In this document: positions 1 to 7,968 of the stretch, piece after piece | Layout of the letters: every line of letters starts with the position of its first letter | Position numbering within the stretch: the first letter of the stretch is position 1 | Source: UBA652 sp964598235 | Lineage (GTDB): Bacteria > Pseudomonadota > Gammaproteobacteria > Nitrosococcales > Methylophagaceae | Assembly (NCBI GenBank): GCA_964598235.1 | Contig: CAZRAY010000009.1 | Location: 1-49,092, forward strand | Direction: 5' to 3' | Length of the DNA stretch: 49,092 bases | Position numbers and translations under genes: made by a program | Notes under the pieces: model-generated | Seen by the model: the letters and a program-made list of their open reading frames with translations, nothing else | Database searches by the model: none | What the model was told of the DNA's origin: nothing

Positions 1-3000
1 TGGGTGCCGTTGTTATCAAGATCGTTCCAAACGATGGAGCCGATTGAGACGACAGGATTCATACCGATGTAATGGCTTGGATCATTATCAGTCGGTGGGC
101 TACCGCTCGGTGGCGTACCGGTAACACTACCTATATTGGTATATTGACCTGCGGCAACTGTTCCCGTCGCTGTACAGCTTGCTGTTTCGCCTATCGCTAA
201 GCTGTCAATGACGTTATCGCCAGCGGTTGCATCACTTGAGTTCGTGGAGGCAACATCTACTGTACAGACAATATCAGCCGCATCATTTGCAATTTGGTCA
301 TCTGTGACAGTGACGGAGCTCAGTACGGTGCCGCCTGTGTTGGTAACAGCATACGTCCAAGTAACCGTACTCCCTACCACCAGTGCAGGACCTGTGACAA
401 CATCCGCATCTTGACCATTGGTGGCCTTTTCGATGTCGATTGCGGGCGTGACACCGATGTGATTGCTTGGATCATTATCAGTCGGTGGGCTACCGCTCGG
501 TGGCGTACCGGTAACACTACCTATATTGGTATATTGACCTGCGGCAACTGTTCCCGTCGCTGTACAGCTTGCTGTTTCGCCTATCGCTAAGCTGTCAATG
601 ACGTTATCGCCAGCGGTTGCATCACTTGAGTTCGTGGAGGCAACATCTACTGTACAGACAATATCAGCCGCATCATTTGCAATTTGGTCATCTGTGACAG
701 TGACGGAGCTCAGTACGGTGCCGCCTGTGTTGGTAACAGCATACGTCCAAGTAACCGTACTCCCTACCACCAGTGCAGGACCTGTGACAACATCCGCATC
801 TTGACCATTGGTGGCCTTTTCGATGTCAATTGCGGCTAAAACAACCGCTGTGAATCCAAAATCAAAGGAATGATCATTTTCACCTGGGTTTCCTGTATTA
901 ACAACTGTATCTGCATTTACACCCATTGTGAGACCATCTGAATCATTTTCATCATTCAGGCCAGAATTTGGGAGCGTAAGGTTTAGACCACTTAGCGGTG
1001 CTTGACCCGTTGGATTAGGGATGCGAACTGTAAAACCTGTTGTATTTGTTGTTAAACTTATAAGGTTGTAAATCTCACTTCCTGTTGTATCACCACCTCG
1101 CGTAGGATCGTTAGAAAATAAGTAATTACCATTGCCATCTGTCGTAGCAGTGGCTAATACCGTTGTGCCATCTGTATCAACTAGTTGAACCTGCACACCA
1201 GAAATTGGGGTTTCACCGGGGTCTTGAAGCCCATCTCCATCCGTGTCTAACCATACACGATTGCCAATTTCGATTGGCGTAAGAAGAGGTTGGCCACATA
1301 ATAATTCTAAATCACCTAATCCGTTGGCCTTACCCATGCCTGTTATATTAATTCCTGCAGCATAAACGACTAGGCCATTTACTTTAGAGCCATCTTGCAT
1401 ATTGTATCGTTGCAAGCCTCCGCCAAACACATTGTTTGCATCAAGCATAACTGATGCAATAGTTTGATCCCCAGGGTGAATCATCACACCACCAGCATCG
1501 GCATCAGCATGACCAGCACCCGAATTTTGATAAAAGAATTCATCTCCACCTGGGCCCTGATTATTTCCCGGTTGACCATTATCTCGACCAGAAGTGGTTG
1601 TGCCGTTAGTCTCTAGTATCCATAACCCCGTACTATTAGATGCAATAAAAAGGTCTCCCCCATTATTAGACGAGATTCTACCCGCAGCAGAAAGACCTGT
1701 CGGCCGTTCGTTCACATAGCCAAGTTGGTGACCTGTACGATCCATAACCTGCATAACCAAATGGCCATCCAATGAAAAATCCAATGCCGCGAACATTGCT
1801 TGGCCACGACACCGGAAGTCCTTGCCACTTAGCCCGCCTTCAACTTTCTCAAAAGTACCATTCACGCCTGTCGCACCGCCACCCAACAAATCCGCCTCTG
1901 AGTAAGTATCCGTCCAGCTCTCAAACTCCCCACATTCTCCCGTAGAAGTTACAATATCCCCATGTTGATATCCTTCAGGACCTGCGGGGTCAAGTGAAAA
2001 ACTAATAATTTGAGCCCAGCTTGAACCTGCTGGATCGTATTCATGAACCGAAGCACTTAAATCCACACTGCTATGTAATAATGGATCTTTATTTTCACTG
2101 GTACAAACCCCGCCAATATAGACCTTGCCATTATTCTCAGTCACCGCAAACGGGCGGAACACACCATCGGTACAAGTAGGAGCAGAAGTTATCGCAACCT
2201 CACTTGATGAAATACTACCTGTATTAGTAATATCTATTTCGACCAAATTCCGAGTATTAAGATTAACTGTCCACAATGTATTACCATCAGTGGAGACTGC
2301 CAACCCACCCAAACCCACCTTACCAATTTGACCGAAGGCTGCAGCGTCTACATTAGGCGTCGAAGTGGACACGCCTGTTAACGGACGTCCTGCTGGTAAA
2401 ATACCTACTCCAGGCACAGAATATAGGCTGCTTAATATAGGTGCACCAGAATAATCAACCGCATAAATTGCGCCTAACCCATCAGGACCAACGTCAACAT
2501 GCCGTTTTAAGAAGGCCGAAGCATACAACGTCTCAGCGGTTGCATCATAGGCTAACCCCCAAATTGCCCCTGTCTCTGAAAAACCAATATCGTCACTGGT
2601 GCCCACAGTATTCGTTTCATCTAAATCGAAGCTAACGATTGAGGGCCCTGTATTTGATGGATGAGTGTAATCACCATTGAATGTTCGTGTTAGTACTGCA
2701 CGCGGCGAAGGACACATTCCTGCAGCGACATTGTATAAAGCAAAATTGGTGTTGTAATCTTCAATAGTAATAAACTGCACTGAAGATTGGCTACTATTAC
2801 CATCAATACCTGGTGCATATGCAGGTGGAATGGTCGTTTCTTCTATTCTGATTGCGGTGCCATTTGGAATACCTGTAATCACATAACTACCGTTACTCGC
2901 CGTGGTTGTTGGCCCATAAACCGTTCCGGCCGCATCATAAGCTGTAATCGTAACGCCACCAACGCCAAGCTCGCCTGGATCTAAAGTCCCATCATTATTC

Positions 3001-3560
3001 AAATCATCGAATACTGTACCGCGCACTTCTTCATTGGTGAGAATATCCGCATTAACTTCCAAGGTCGCAGATTCAACACGATAACTCTGCGCACCGCCTA
3101 CGCGCGCGAACTGAAGTGACCAGGCCCCAACAGGATCCTCACCTGCGCTCGCCGTAGAGGTAGAGATAGTTGCACGACACGTCTGCACACCACCTACTGC
3201 AGGCACACAATTTGCAATTGGTGTAAAGCCTATATTCCCATGTGAAACAGTATCTACTGCGCCTGCGGGAGGCGTTAGCGTCACTTGTGCATCAAAGTTA
3301 GCAAAACTTGGGCTATGGCTTAGCAAGCTCACCTGCCATACAACTTCCACCGAAGTGGTTACTGCAGCACCTGCACCAGGAGCAGGGATAGTTATAGAAC
3401 AGGTTGTTGTGGGAGTGCCATCCTCTATACCAAAACCTGTTCCCGAAGAACAAGTTGCCGTGTTCATTGAAACGATACCTAGCGAAATAGCTTGTGCTGA
3501 TCCTGAAATAATCAATCCAAACAACAAACCAACTGAAAATAATATTTTTCTAAATCTCAT
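1..3560 (-). CDS. Giant secreted adhesin, SdrD-B/DUF11-type (3' end beyond window)
   Basis: The reading frame stays open from the ATG at 3560 to the window edge: 1186 codons and no stop. The start follows GGAGAG. Residues 1-24 form a signal peptide (MRFRK, hydrophobic core, ending SAQA). After an exported N-terminal region, an SdrD-B-like module (residues about 177-250, with a V(F/W)DDLNNDGTLDPGE-type signature) leads into a long region rich in Gly, Asn and Asp that may form a beta-propeller (about 270-745). A second SdrD-B-like module follows (about 757-830, NRVWLDTDGDGLQDPGE). Then come two 130-residue DUF11-like repeats (about 908-1167) and the start of a third SdrD-B-like unit. These modules are typical of calcium-stiffened adhesin stalks. 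The C-terminus, which would show an anchor, a type I secretion signal or PEP-CTERM, is outside the window. Partner and receptor are unknown. Confidence 0.85.
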   Translation of the reverse strand, partial: MRFRKILFSVGLLFGLIISGSAQAISLGIVSMNTATCSSGTGFGIEDGTPTTTCSITIPAPGAGAAVTTSVEVVWQVSLLSHSPSFANFDAQVTLTPPAGAVDTVSHGNIGFTPIANCVPAVGGVQTCRATISTSTASAGEDPVGAWSLQFARVGGAQSYRVESATLEVNADILTNEEVRGTVFDDLNNDGTLDPGELGVGGVTITAYDAAGTVYGPTTTASNGSYVITGIPNGTAIRIEETTIPPAYAPGIDGNSSQSSVQFITIEDYNTNFALYNVAAGMCPSPRAVLTRTFNGDYTHPSNTGPSIVSFDLDETNTVGTSDDIGFSETGAIWGLAYDATAETLYASAFLKRHVDVGPDGLGAIYAVDYSGAPILSSLYSVPGVGILPAGRPLTGVSTSTPNVDAAAFGQIGKVGLGGLAVSTDGNTLWTVNLNTRNLVEIDITNTGSISSSEVAITSAPTCTDGVFRPFAVTENNGKVYIGGVCTSENKDPLLHSSVDLSASVHEYDPAGSSWAQIISFSLDPAGPEGYQHGDIVTSTGECGEFESWTDTYSEADLLGGGATGVNGTFEKVEGGLSGKDFRCRGQAMFAALDFSLDGHLVMQVMDRTGHQLGYVNERPTGLSAAGRISSNNGGDLFIASNSTGLWILETNGTTTSGRDNGQPGNNQGPGGDEFFYQNSGAGHADADAGGVMIHPGDQTIASVMLDANNVFGGGLQRYNMQDGSKVNGLVVYAAGINITGMGKANGLGDLELLCGQPLLTPIEIGNRVWLDTDGDGLQDPGETPISGVQVQLVDTDGTTVLATATTDGNGNYLFSNDPTRGGDTTGSEIYNLISLTTNTTGFTVRIPNPTGQAPLSGLNLTLPNSGLNDENDSDGLTMGVNADTVVNTGNPGENDHSFDFGFTAVVLAAIDIEKATNGQDADVVTGPALVVGSTVTWTYAVTNTGGTVLSSVTVTDDQIANDAADIVCTVDVASTNSSDATAGDNVIDSLAIGETASCTATGTVAAGQYTNIGSVTGTPPSGSPPTDNDPSNHIGVTPAIDIEKATNGQDADVVTGPALVVGSTVTWTYAVTNTGGTVLSSVTVTDDQIANDAADIVCTVDVASTNSSDATAGDNVIDSLAIGETASCTATGTVAAGQYTNIGSVTGTPPSGSPPTDNDPSHYIGMNPVVSIGSIVWNDLDNNGT
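75..437. repeat. Copy A of 390-bp tandem repeat in adhesin gene
   Basis: Positions 75-437 match 465-827 with no difference found on line-by-line reading (363 bp). The repeat unit is 390 bp, or 130 codons, so copy number can change without breaking the frame. It encodes one DUF11-like domain. Confidence 0.95.
465..827. repeat. Copy B of 390-bp tandem repeat in adhesin gene
   Basis: Second copy of the DUF11-like repeat, offset by exactly 390 bp from copy A. Divergence begins at 828, where A replaces the G at 438, and soon after the frame enters the preceding unique segment. Confidence 0.95.
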
Positions 3561-3725
3561 AATTCTCTCCATAGCTATTACTCAACATTACTAAGCCACT
3601 TTAGATACAGGGGGGCTTTCCCACCCTCTCCAAAGCTCAATTTACTTCAAACATTCAAAGACAACATTTTTGTAAGCGATTACAAACCTCGACAATGAAA
3701 ATTAAAATGACATACAGTCTGACAA

Positions 3726-3741
3726 AGCACTATTCATGCCA
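3726..3741 (-). promoter_or_regulatory. Sigma-54-like -24/-12 promoter of the adhesin
   Basis: Read on the minus strand the sequence is TGGCATGAATAGTGCT. The sigma-54 consensus is TGGCAYR-N4-TTGCW, so all positions match except one T. The key GG and GC dinucleotides have the right spacing. The start codon lies about 165 bases downstream. The same GCATGAAT core occurs in the matching element upstream of 41562. Confidence 0.55.
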
Positions 3742-3843
3742 GATCTTAAATGTGAGGTAAATTATGCCGGCGTAATTGGGAAACACATCATACGTAACCC
3801 TATTTCCAATTGAATCTATTACTTAAAATCCAATCACCACCCT

Positions 3844-3885
3844 AAAGTGACGCTATAAAGTGACGCAAAATGTCATTTTATGACA
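3844..3885. promoter_or_regulatory. Candidate activator site: palindrome plus direct repeats
   Basis: TGTCATTTTATGACA (3871-3885) is an inverted repeat of TGTCAT around TTT. Next to it, AAAGTGACGC occurs twice (3844-3853, 3857-3866) with a 13-bp period. The palindrome centre is about 138 bp upstream of the -24 element, a normal distance for a sigma-54 enhancer. A related palindrome lies at 41391-41403. Confidence 0.45.
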
Positions 3886-4117
3886 AATTAACATATATTT
3901 CAACATCGAATATAAACAAATACCCATAATATATAAATTTAATGAGTAACCTTTAATTAAGGATATGTTAAAAATAGAATAGATATTCACCGCAGATCTA
4001 TATATTGAATAACTTAATCGTCATTCAGAATAGTAATAGCGATAAGATTACTGCTTTAAAAGGGAATAAGCTAATTCACCGACAGTAATCGATTGGTCGA
4101 CGAAAATATTCAACGCA

Positions 4118-5059
4118 CTACTCTTCTGCTGTAACTTCCCACGTCTGATATGTGGGGCTCCAAACAGCTTGATAGCCTTTTCGATATTCATTGCTAGTTT
4201 CTGCTACAAGTGTGTAGGCAAAAGGGGTAGACTGCAGCTGAAGTTTATTCTGTGGATGGATTTTTATTTTCCGGATCCGTTGCTGCGGATCCAGCAATAT
4301 GGCCACGGAAGAAGGTGTATTCTGTAACCGACCATTTACAATGGGATACGCTTGCAGTTCAGGTTCTCTAGCAGAACCCACCAATAAAAACTTGCCGCGA
4401 GTGGTATCGAGTAATTTAATTGTCGAGGCATCAATGCCTTCAACTTGCTGCATAATTTCTTTGGTCTCGGGATTGATATGATAAATCACGCCTTTCGTCT
4501 GTTGATAATCACTTTCATCAATAGCAGAAACCCATAGTGAACCGTCATCACAATCATAATCTAACGCAACAATCCCATAAGGGTTGTTTGCATTAGGATG
4601 AACATCTTCTAATTTCATAAAAGTTGTTAATCGCCCCGTTCTCCCATCCAATGTATAAATTTGTTTTTGCAGTTCAAATGTATTGTCTTTAATACTAATA
4701 AACGGCATGGGCGCAAGATAAATATCGCCTTTTGAATTTAAAGTATAAGTGCCAAAATGCGAAAATTGTTCCCAATCCTTTTCATGCAGGCTGTGCTCTA
4801 GATTTTGGCCGTGTAAGAAAGAAATACCCTCATGATGTTGTTGTGTCAAGTCAATTGCGATAGGTTGTGGGATTTTCAACTCCTTCAAGAAAGGTGGCAA
4901 TCTGCCACAGGTTTTAGGTGTGCGAAAGCCGCCTATCTCACCAATTCTTGTTTCTATCAGCACGGATTTAGTGTGAAATAAACCTTTTTGATACGCCACT
5001 GCAATAAAAGCCGATCCAACTAAAAATAAAGCGAATAAAATAGGAATCTGTTTTTTCAT
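4118..5059 (-). CDS. Unknown membrane-anchored exported protein
   Basis: 313 residues, family not recognised. Residues 1-23 are a basic start plus hydrophobic stretch, either a signal anchor or an uncleaved signal peptide, so the bulk should be periplasmic. The rest has beta-rich spacing (GDIYLAPMPF, YTLDGRTGRL, GSLWVSAID, IYHINPETKE) like the blades of a beta-propeller. It is the last gene of a three-gene operon. Its ATG overlaps the stop of the preceding gene (TAATG at 5057-5061), so translation is probably coupled. The role may be to partner the amine-oxidase-like protein encoded upstream; this is inference from context only. Confidence 0.75.
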   Translation of the reverse strand: MKKQIPILFALFLVGSAFIAVAYQKGLFHTKSVLIETRIGEIGGFRTPKTCGRLPPFLKELKIPQPIAIDLTQQHHEGISFLHGQNLEHSLHEKDWEQFSHFGTYTLNSKGDIYLAPMPFISIKDNTFELQKQIYTLDGRTGRLTTFMKLEDVHPNANNPYGIVALDYDCDDGSLWVSAIDESDYQQTKGVIYHINPETKEIMQQVEGIDASTIKLLDTTRGKFLLVGSAREPELQAYPIVNGRLQNTPSSVAILLDPQQRIRKIKIHPQNKLQLQSTPFAYTLVAETSNEYRKGYQAVWSPTYQTWEVTAEE

Positions 5060-6972
5060 TACACTTCATCCCTTATCGGTATCCATTTGGGGCCAACCGC
5101 ACATGGCCAAATTTTAGCTTCTAAATTGCCCATTTCATTGATAACCGTATCCGCCCAACAATATTCATGACCAGGTCGCGCATCATTCTGCACCTGTGGC
5201 ACATACCAAATTACGAGGTTGCTACCCTCGATTTCCTCAGGCTGTTCCACATAGCGTTCTGGGCCTTGTTCTTCAAGATTGCAGCAGGTTCCGAGCGTCA
5301 GTAGATCTTTATCGCCCTCCTCTTCATGAAATAGGCTAACGAAAGCCGTGGCATGATCTCCCCGACTGAAATCACCAAATTGGCCAGAGCTCGGTTCAAT
5401 ATAATAGCCTTCATTGGGTGCATCTTGATTTGTAATCTTATATTGATACCGCTGTTGATATAATTCGGCATCGTCTAATGGCTTAAACATCGCTTCTTGT
5501 TTTTTTGTTTGCCATTGCCCTGCTTCATAATAAGAAAATACTTCGTTATCTCCCGTACCAACCGCAGTATCAATCCGCATCACAGGTCGATAAATCGCCT
5601 CTTCGCCACAACCTCGGCCTTTATTCACGCCCACAATCCGAAATGCCCCATCATTAAAAAACTCAAACCGATTTTCATAGCGATAATTACACGCCATCGG
5701 CCATTTTGGGTTGCGAAAATCCTGAGTCAAATAAAACCCTACCTTCTTACCTGTGCTATCCAATAAGTCTTTTATCTGTGGGCCATTAAAGGGCAACACC
5801 ACCGAGGTAGAAAACATCGGGCAGCCCATCGCATCGCTATAACCAAATAAAAACCCACCTTCTTCCGCTTCAACCACGTCAACACGACGACCTGCAACAT
5901 AAGTGCTGGTCCCTGCCGTCATCCCACCGCCTGATTTTTGTTTATAGCTCACATGCCAATCAACAATTTTGGCCGAGGTAAGCACTGATTTACCGTTAAA
6001 AGTCACGTCACGAATTTCCAAACCATCTGAGCCCGTTAACCGATAACGCAGTCCCCATCCTGCTTGATCAATAAAGTTATCTTGGCGACAGAAATTCTTC
6101 ATAATATGGCGATTTTGTAAGCTTCTCTCTGAAATACAAGCAGGCGTGGCCGTTTTACCGAGTCCCGCCCATTTTGCCGCAACCAATTTTAGATCGGTTA
6201 AATCCACAATCGCCCATAGAGCTTGCTCTTTTTGATGATCAGCAAACGTGGGTGCCACACATAAATGAGACGAATTCTCGCAGGGCGAATCCTTCAATGA
6301 GCCTAATACATTCGCCATCGTAATATCTTTTTTTGCCGGTTGATGCCCTAAAGCCTCGCTCACTTCAGGTGCATTTAACGCAATAGCCTGCGCTATCCGT
6401 GTGAGTCGTAAGCTAATATCGGGCTGCATATTAGGATAGCGTTGCACAGATAACACCCGCGACTTATCCACATCTACAATCGCTCGTGTTGTGGTATTCG
6501 TTACATAATTATATTTCTCAGCTTGGTAACAATTTCCCGCCTCACACACCACTTGTTCTTGCTTTGATAACGCACTCACCAACGCAGGACTAATCCGCAT
6601 CATATCGTTATGCAATAGTGTATCACCGCGCATTGTATCAACCAGAAAGCCGGTGTCTTTAAGTAAAATTTGTTGTGCTTTCTGGCCGCCAGCATCCAGC
6701 TCTGATTTTTCTAAGGGCAACACCTGCTGCCCGGCTGCCATTATTGACTGTAGATCAGCCAAATAAGACTGCACTTCTGGAATATCGCGATACACAGCCA
6801 TGGTCTGCGTTGGCAAAATCACTTGTTCATCCTGTGTCGCCATGACTGTTGGGAGGGGCTCTATTGTTCCTATCTCAACCTTCTCTCCTGAAAACATCCA
6901 AGCTGCTGCTGCCAGCAAACCCACCACCAGAATCGCAATACTGATTTTAAACTCGTTACCCATTCTACCCAT
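5059..6972 (-). CDS. Membrane-anchored copper-amine-oxidase-like protein, probably inactive
   Basis: 637 residues. An N-terminal hydrophobic anchor (about 10-28) is followed by a large periplasmic part. Several stretches resemble copper amine oxidases: ALWAIVDLTDLKLVA like the N-terminal domains; ACNYRYENRFEFFNDG like the topaquinone strand (NYDY.F.W.F...DG in true enzymes); VMRIDTAVGTGDN like the segment after the copper His-X-His; and NLVIWYVPQ near the C-terminus. In this comparison the Asp/Glu after the cofactor Tyr is Arg, and the HxH and third His copper ligands are absent. I therefore infer a catalytically dead or repurposed fold. Many cysteines suggest disulfides. The start at 6972 overlaps the upstream gene by 8 bp; the Met codon at 6963 is an alternative. 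The family call rests on motif memory. Confidence 0.5.
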   Translation of the reverse strand: MGRMGNEFKISIAILVVGLLAAAAWMFSGEKVEIGTIEPLPTVMATQDEQVILPTQTMAVYRDIPEVQSYLADLQSIMAAGQQVLPLEKSELDAGGQKAQQILLKDTGFLVDTMRGDTLLHNDMMRISPALVSALSKQEQVVCEAGNCYQAEKYNYVTNTTTRAIVDVDKSRVLSVQRYPNMQPDISLRLTRIAQAIALNAPEVSEALGHQPAKKDITMANVLGSLKDSPCENSSHLCVAPTFADHQKEQALWAIVDLTDLKLVAAKWAGLGKTATPACISERSLQNRHIMKNFCRQDNFIDQAGWGLRYRLTGSDGLEIRDVTFNGKSVLTSAKIVDWHVSYKQKSGGGMTAGTSTYVAGRRVDVVEAEEGGFLFGYSDAMGCPMFSTSVVLPFNGPQIKDLLDSTGKKVGFYLTQDFRNPKWPMACNYRYENRFEFFNDGAFRIVGVNKGRGCGEEAIYRPVMRIDTAVGTGDNEVFSYYEAGQWQTKKQEAMFKPLDDAELYQQRYQYKITNQDAPNEGYYIEPSSGQFGDFSRGDHATAFVSLFHEEEGDKDLLTLGTCCNLEEQGPERYVEQPEEIEGSNLVIWYVPQVQNDARPGHEYCWADTVINEMGNLEAKIWPCAVGPKWIPIRDEV

Positions 6973-7855
6973 CCATTGAAAAATAATAAGGTGGCTTCAT
7001 CTCAATCACAAACACGGCCCCAATAATAAACACTATCAACACCAGCGCCATACTAAACAACACCCCACGCTGATAATCTGATTGCCATAGTGCCGCCAAA
7101 ACAGCCCACGGCGAACAAAAAGCCAATGCTAAAAAAAGGTGCTGCACTCTAAAGCCCTGCAGCCCATCCAATATCACCGCACCCAATGCCACGCAAATTG
7201 CAAACACCCCCTGATAAATGTATCGATGTGGTGTCGTACGTGGATCTGTCAACATAAACACCATAAACACCACAAAAGAAACCGACGTAAACCGGTAACG
7301 CATCATCTCTAATGTCATCACTGGATCTGGCCTAATAATAAAGTAATATTCCAATAAAGCATAACTCACCATAAATACGAGGGGAATTAACCAACGATCC
7401 ACGCGCCACAAAATCAACAGTGCCAATAATGCAACACCACCCATGATCCGAGAATCACCACCTAATTGACCCAATACAATATGCGCTTCTTCATAAAAAA
7501 ATAGCAGCGCCATCAATAAAGCAAAGTTAGACGGGTTGAAAAAGTGTCGCCCATCCACACGCAACAGATGTTTCTGTAATAAACCCAATGAAATAACAAA
7601 CACGTAAATCCATAAATGAGAAGATGCCATCATCAGCGCCACACCCATTGCCGTAATCACCGCTGAAACAGAAAAGTAAGATTGATGATGCTTAATATAA
7701 AGCGCACATTGTTCTACGCAAATTGCCGCAATAACAATAACGACTAGATTCATCCATGATAAATAAAATAGTCCAATCCACTTCGCCAATAGGATTAAGC
7801 CAATCAAGTTCAACATCTGATGCCGTTGAATATCTATGCCGAACCTGCTTCTCAT
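6965..7855 (-). CDS. NqrB/RnfD-like integral membrane protein
   Basis: 296 residues with about nine hydrophobic spans. Motifs match the NQR2/RnfD/RnfE family: SAVITAMGVALMMAS near residue 65, HFFNPSNFALL near 105, MLTDPRTTP near 202 and GFRVQHLF near 236. In Rnf and Nqr complexes this subunit holds flavin and helps pass electrons across the membrane. No other rnf or nqr gene is present here, and I see no clear SGAT-type flavinylation motif, so this is an orphan member. It is first of three overlapping genes and could supply reductant to, or anchor, the exported partner proteins. That role is inferred from context. The ribosome binding site is weak. Confidence 0.7.
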   Translation of the reverse strand: MRSRFGIDIQRHQMLNLIGLILLAKWIGLFYLSWMNLVVIVIAAICVEQCALYIKHHQSYFSVSAVITAMGVALMMASSHLWIYVFVISLGLLQKHLLRVDGRHFFNPSNFALLMALLFFYEEAHIVLGQLGGDSRIMGGVALLALLILWRVDRWLIPLVFMVSYALLEYYFIIRPDPVMTLEMMRYRFTSVSFVVFMVFMLTDPRTTPHRYIYQGVFAICVALGAVILDGLQGFRVQHLFLALAFCSPWAVLAALWQSDYQRGVLFSMALVLIVFIIGAVFVIEMKPPYYFSMDG

Positions 7856-7968
7856 TGTGCGTAATAATACCTAGACGATAACTGATTTTTAATTCTACCA
7901 TGTGGCCTATTGCCACATTAGAATCAATGTCTTCAACCCAATAAATTGCATTACGTTAAAATACTGCT

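Larger units (their letters stand above)
3561..4117. other. Long AT-rich intergenic region upstream of the adhesin
   Basis: No credible coding frame is visible in these 557 bases. The half nearest the adhesin holds a sigma-54-like promoter (3726-3741). Further upstream lie two direct copies of AAAGTGACGC (3844-3853 and 3857-3866) and a 15-bp palindrome (3871-3885). The remainder is A/T-rich. A loose inverted repeat (4046-4053 with 4083-4090) sits downstream of the next gene but has no T-run. Confidence 0.6.

Noticed and set aside
208..804. Short plus-strand reading frames within the first 830 bases, two of them identical
   Set aside because: They are antisense shadows of the tandem repeat in the adhesin, whose minus frame is open for the full 3560 bases.
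75..827. Possible CRISPR-like or satellite array
   Set aside because: Only two long units, both coding and in frame with a signal-peptide protein; no short repeat-spacer pattern.
4046..4090. Inverted repeat GATTACTG / CAGTAATC as a terminator for the gene at 4118
   Set aside because: The spacer is 29 bases and no T-run follows, so it is not a standard terminator; no other role is visible.
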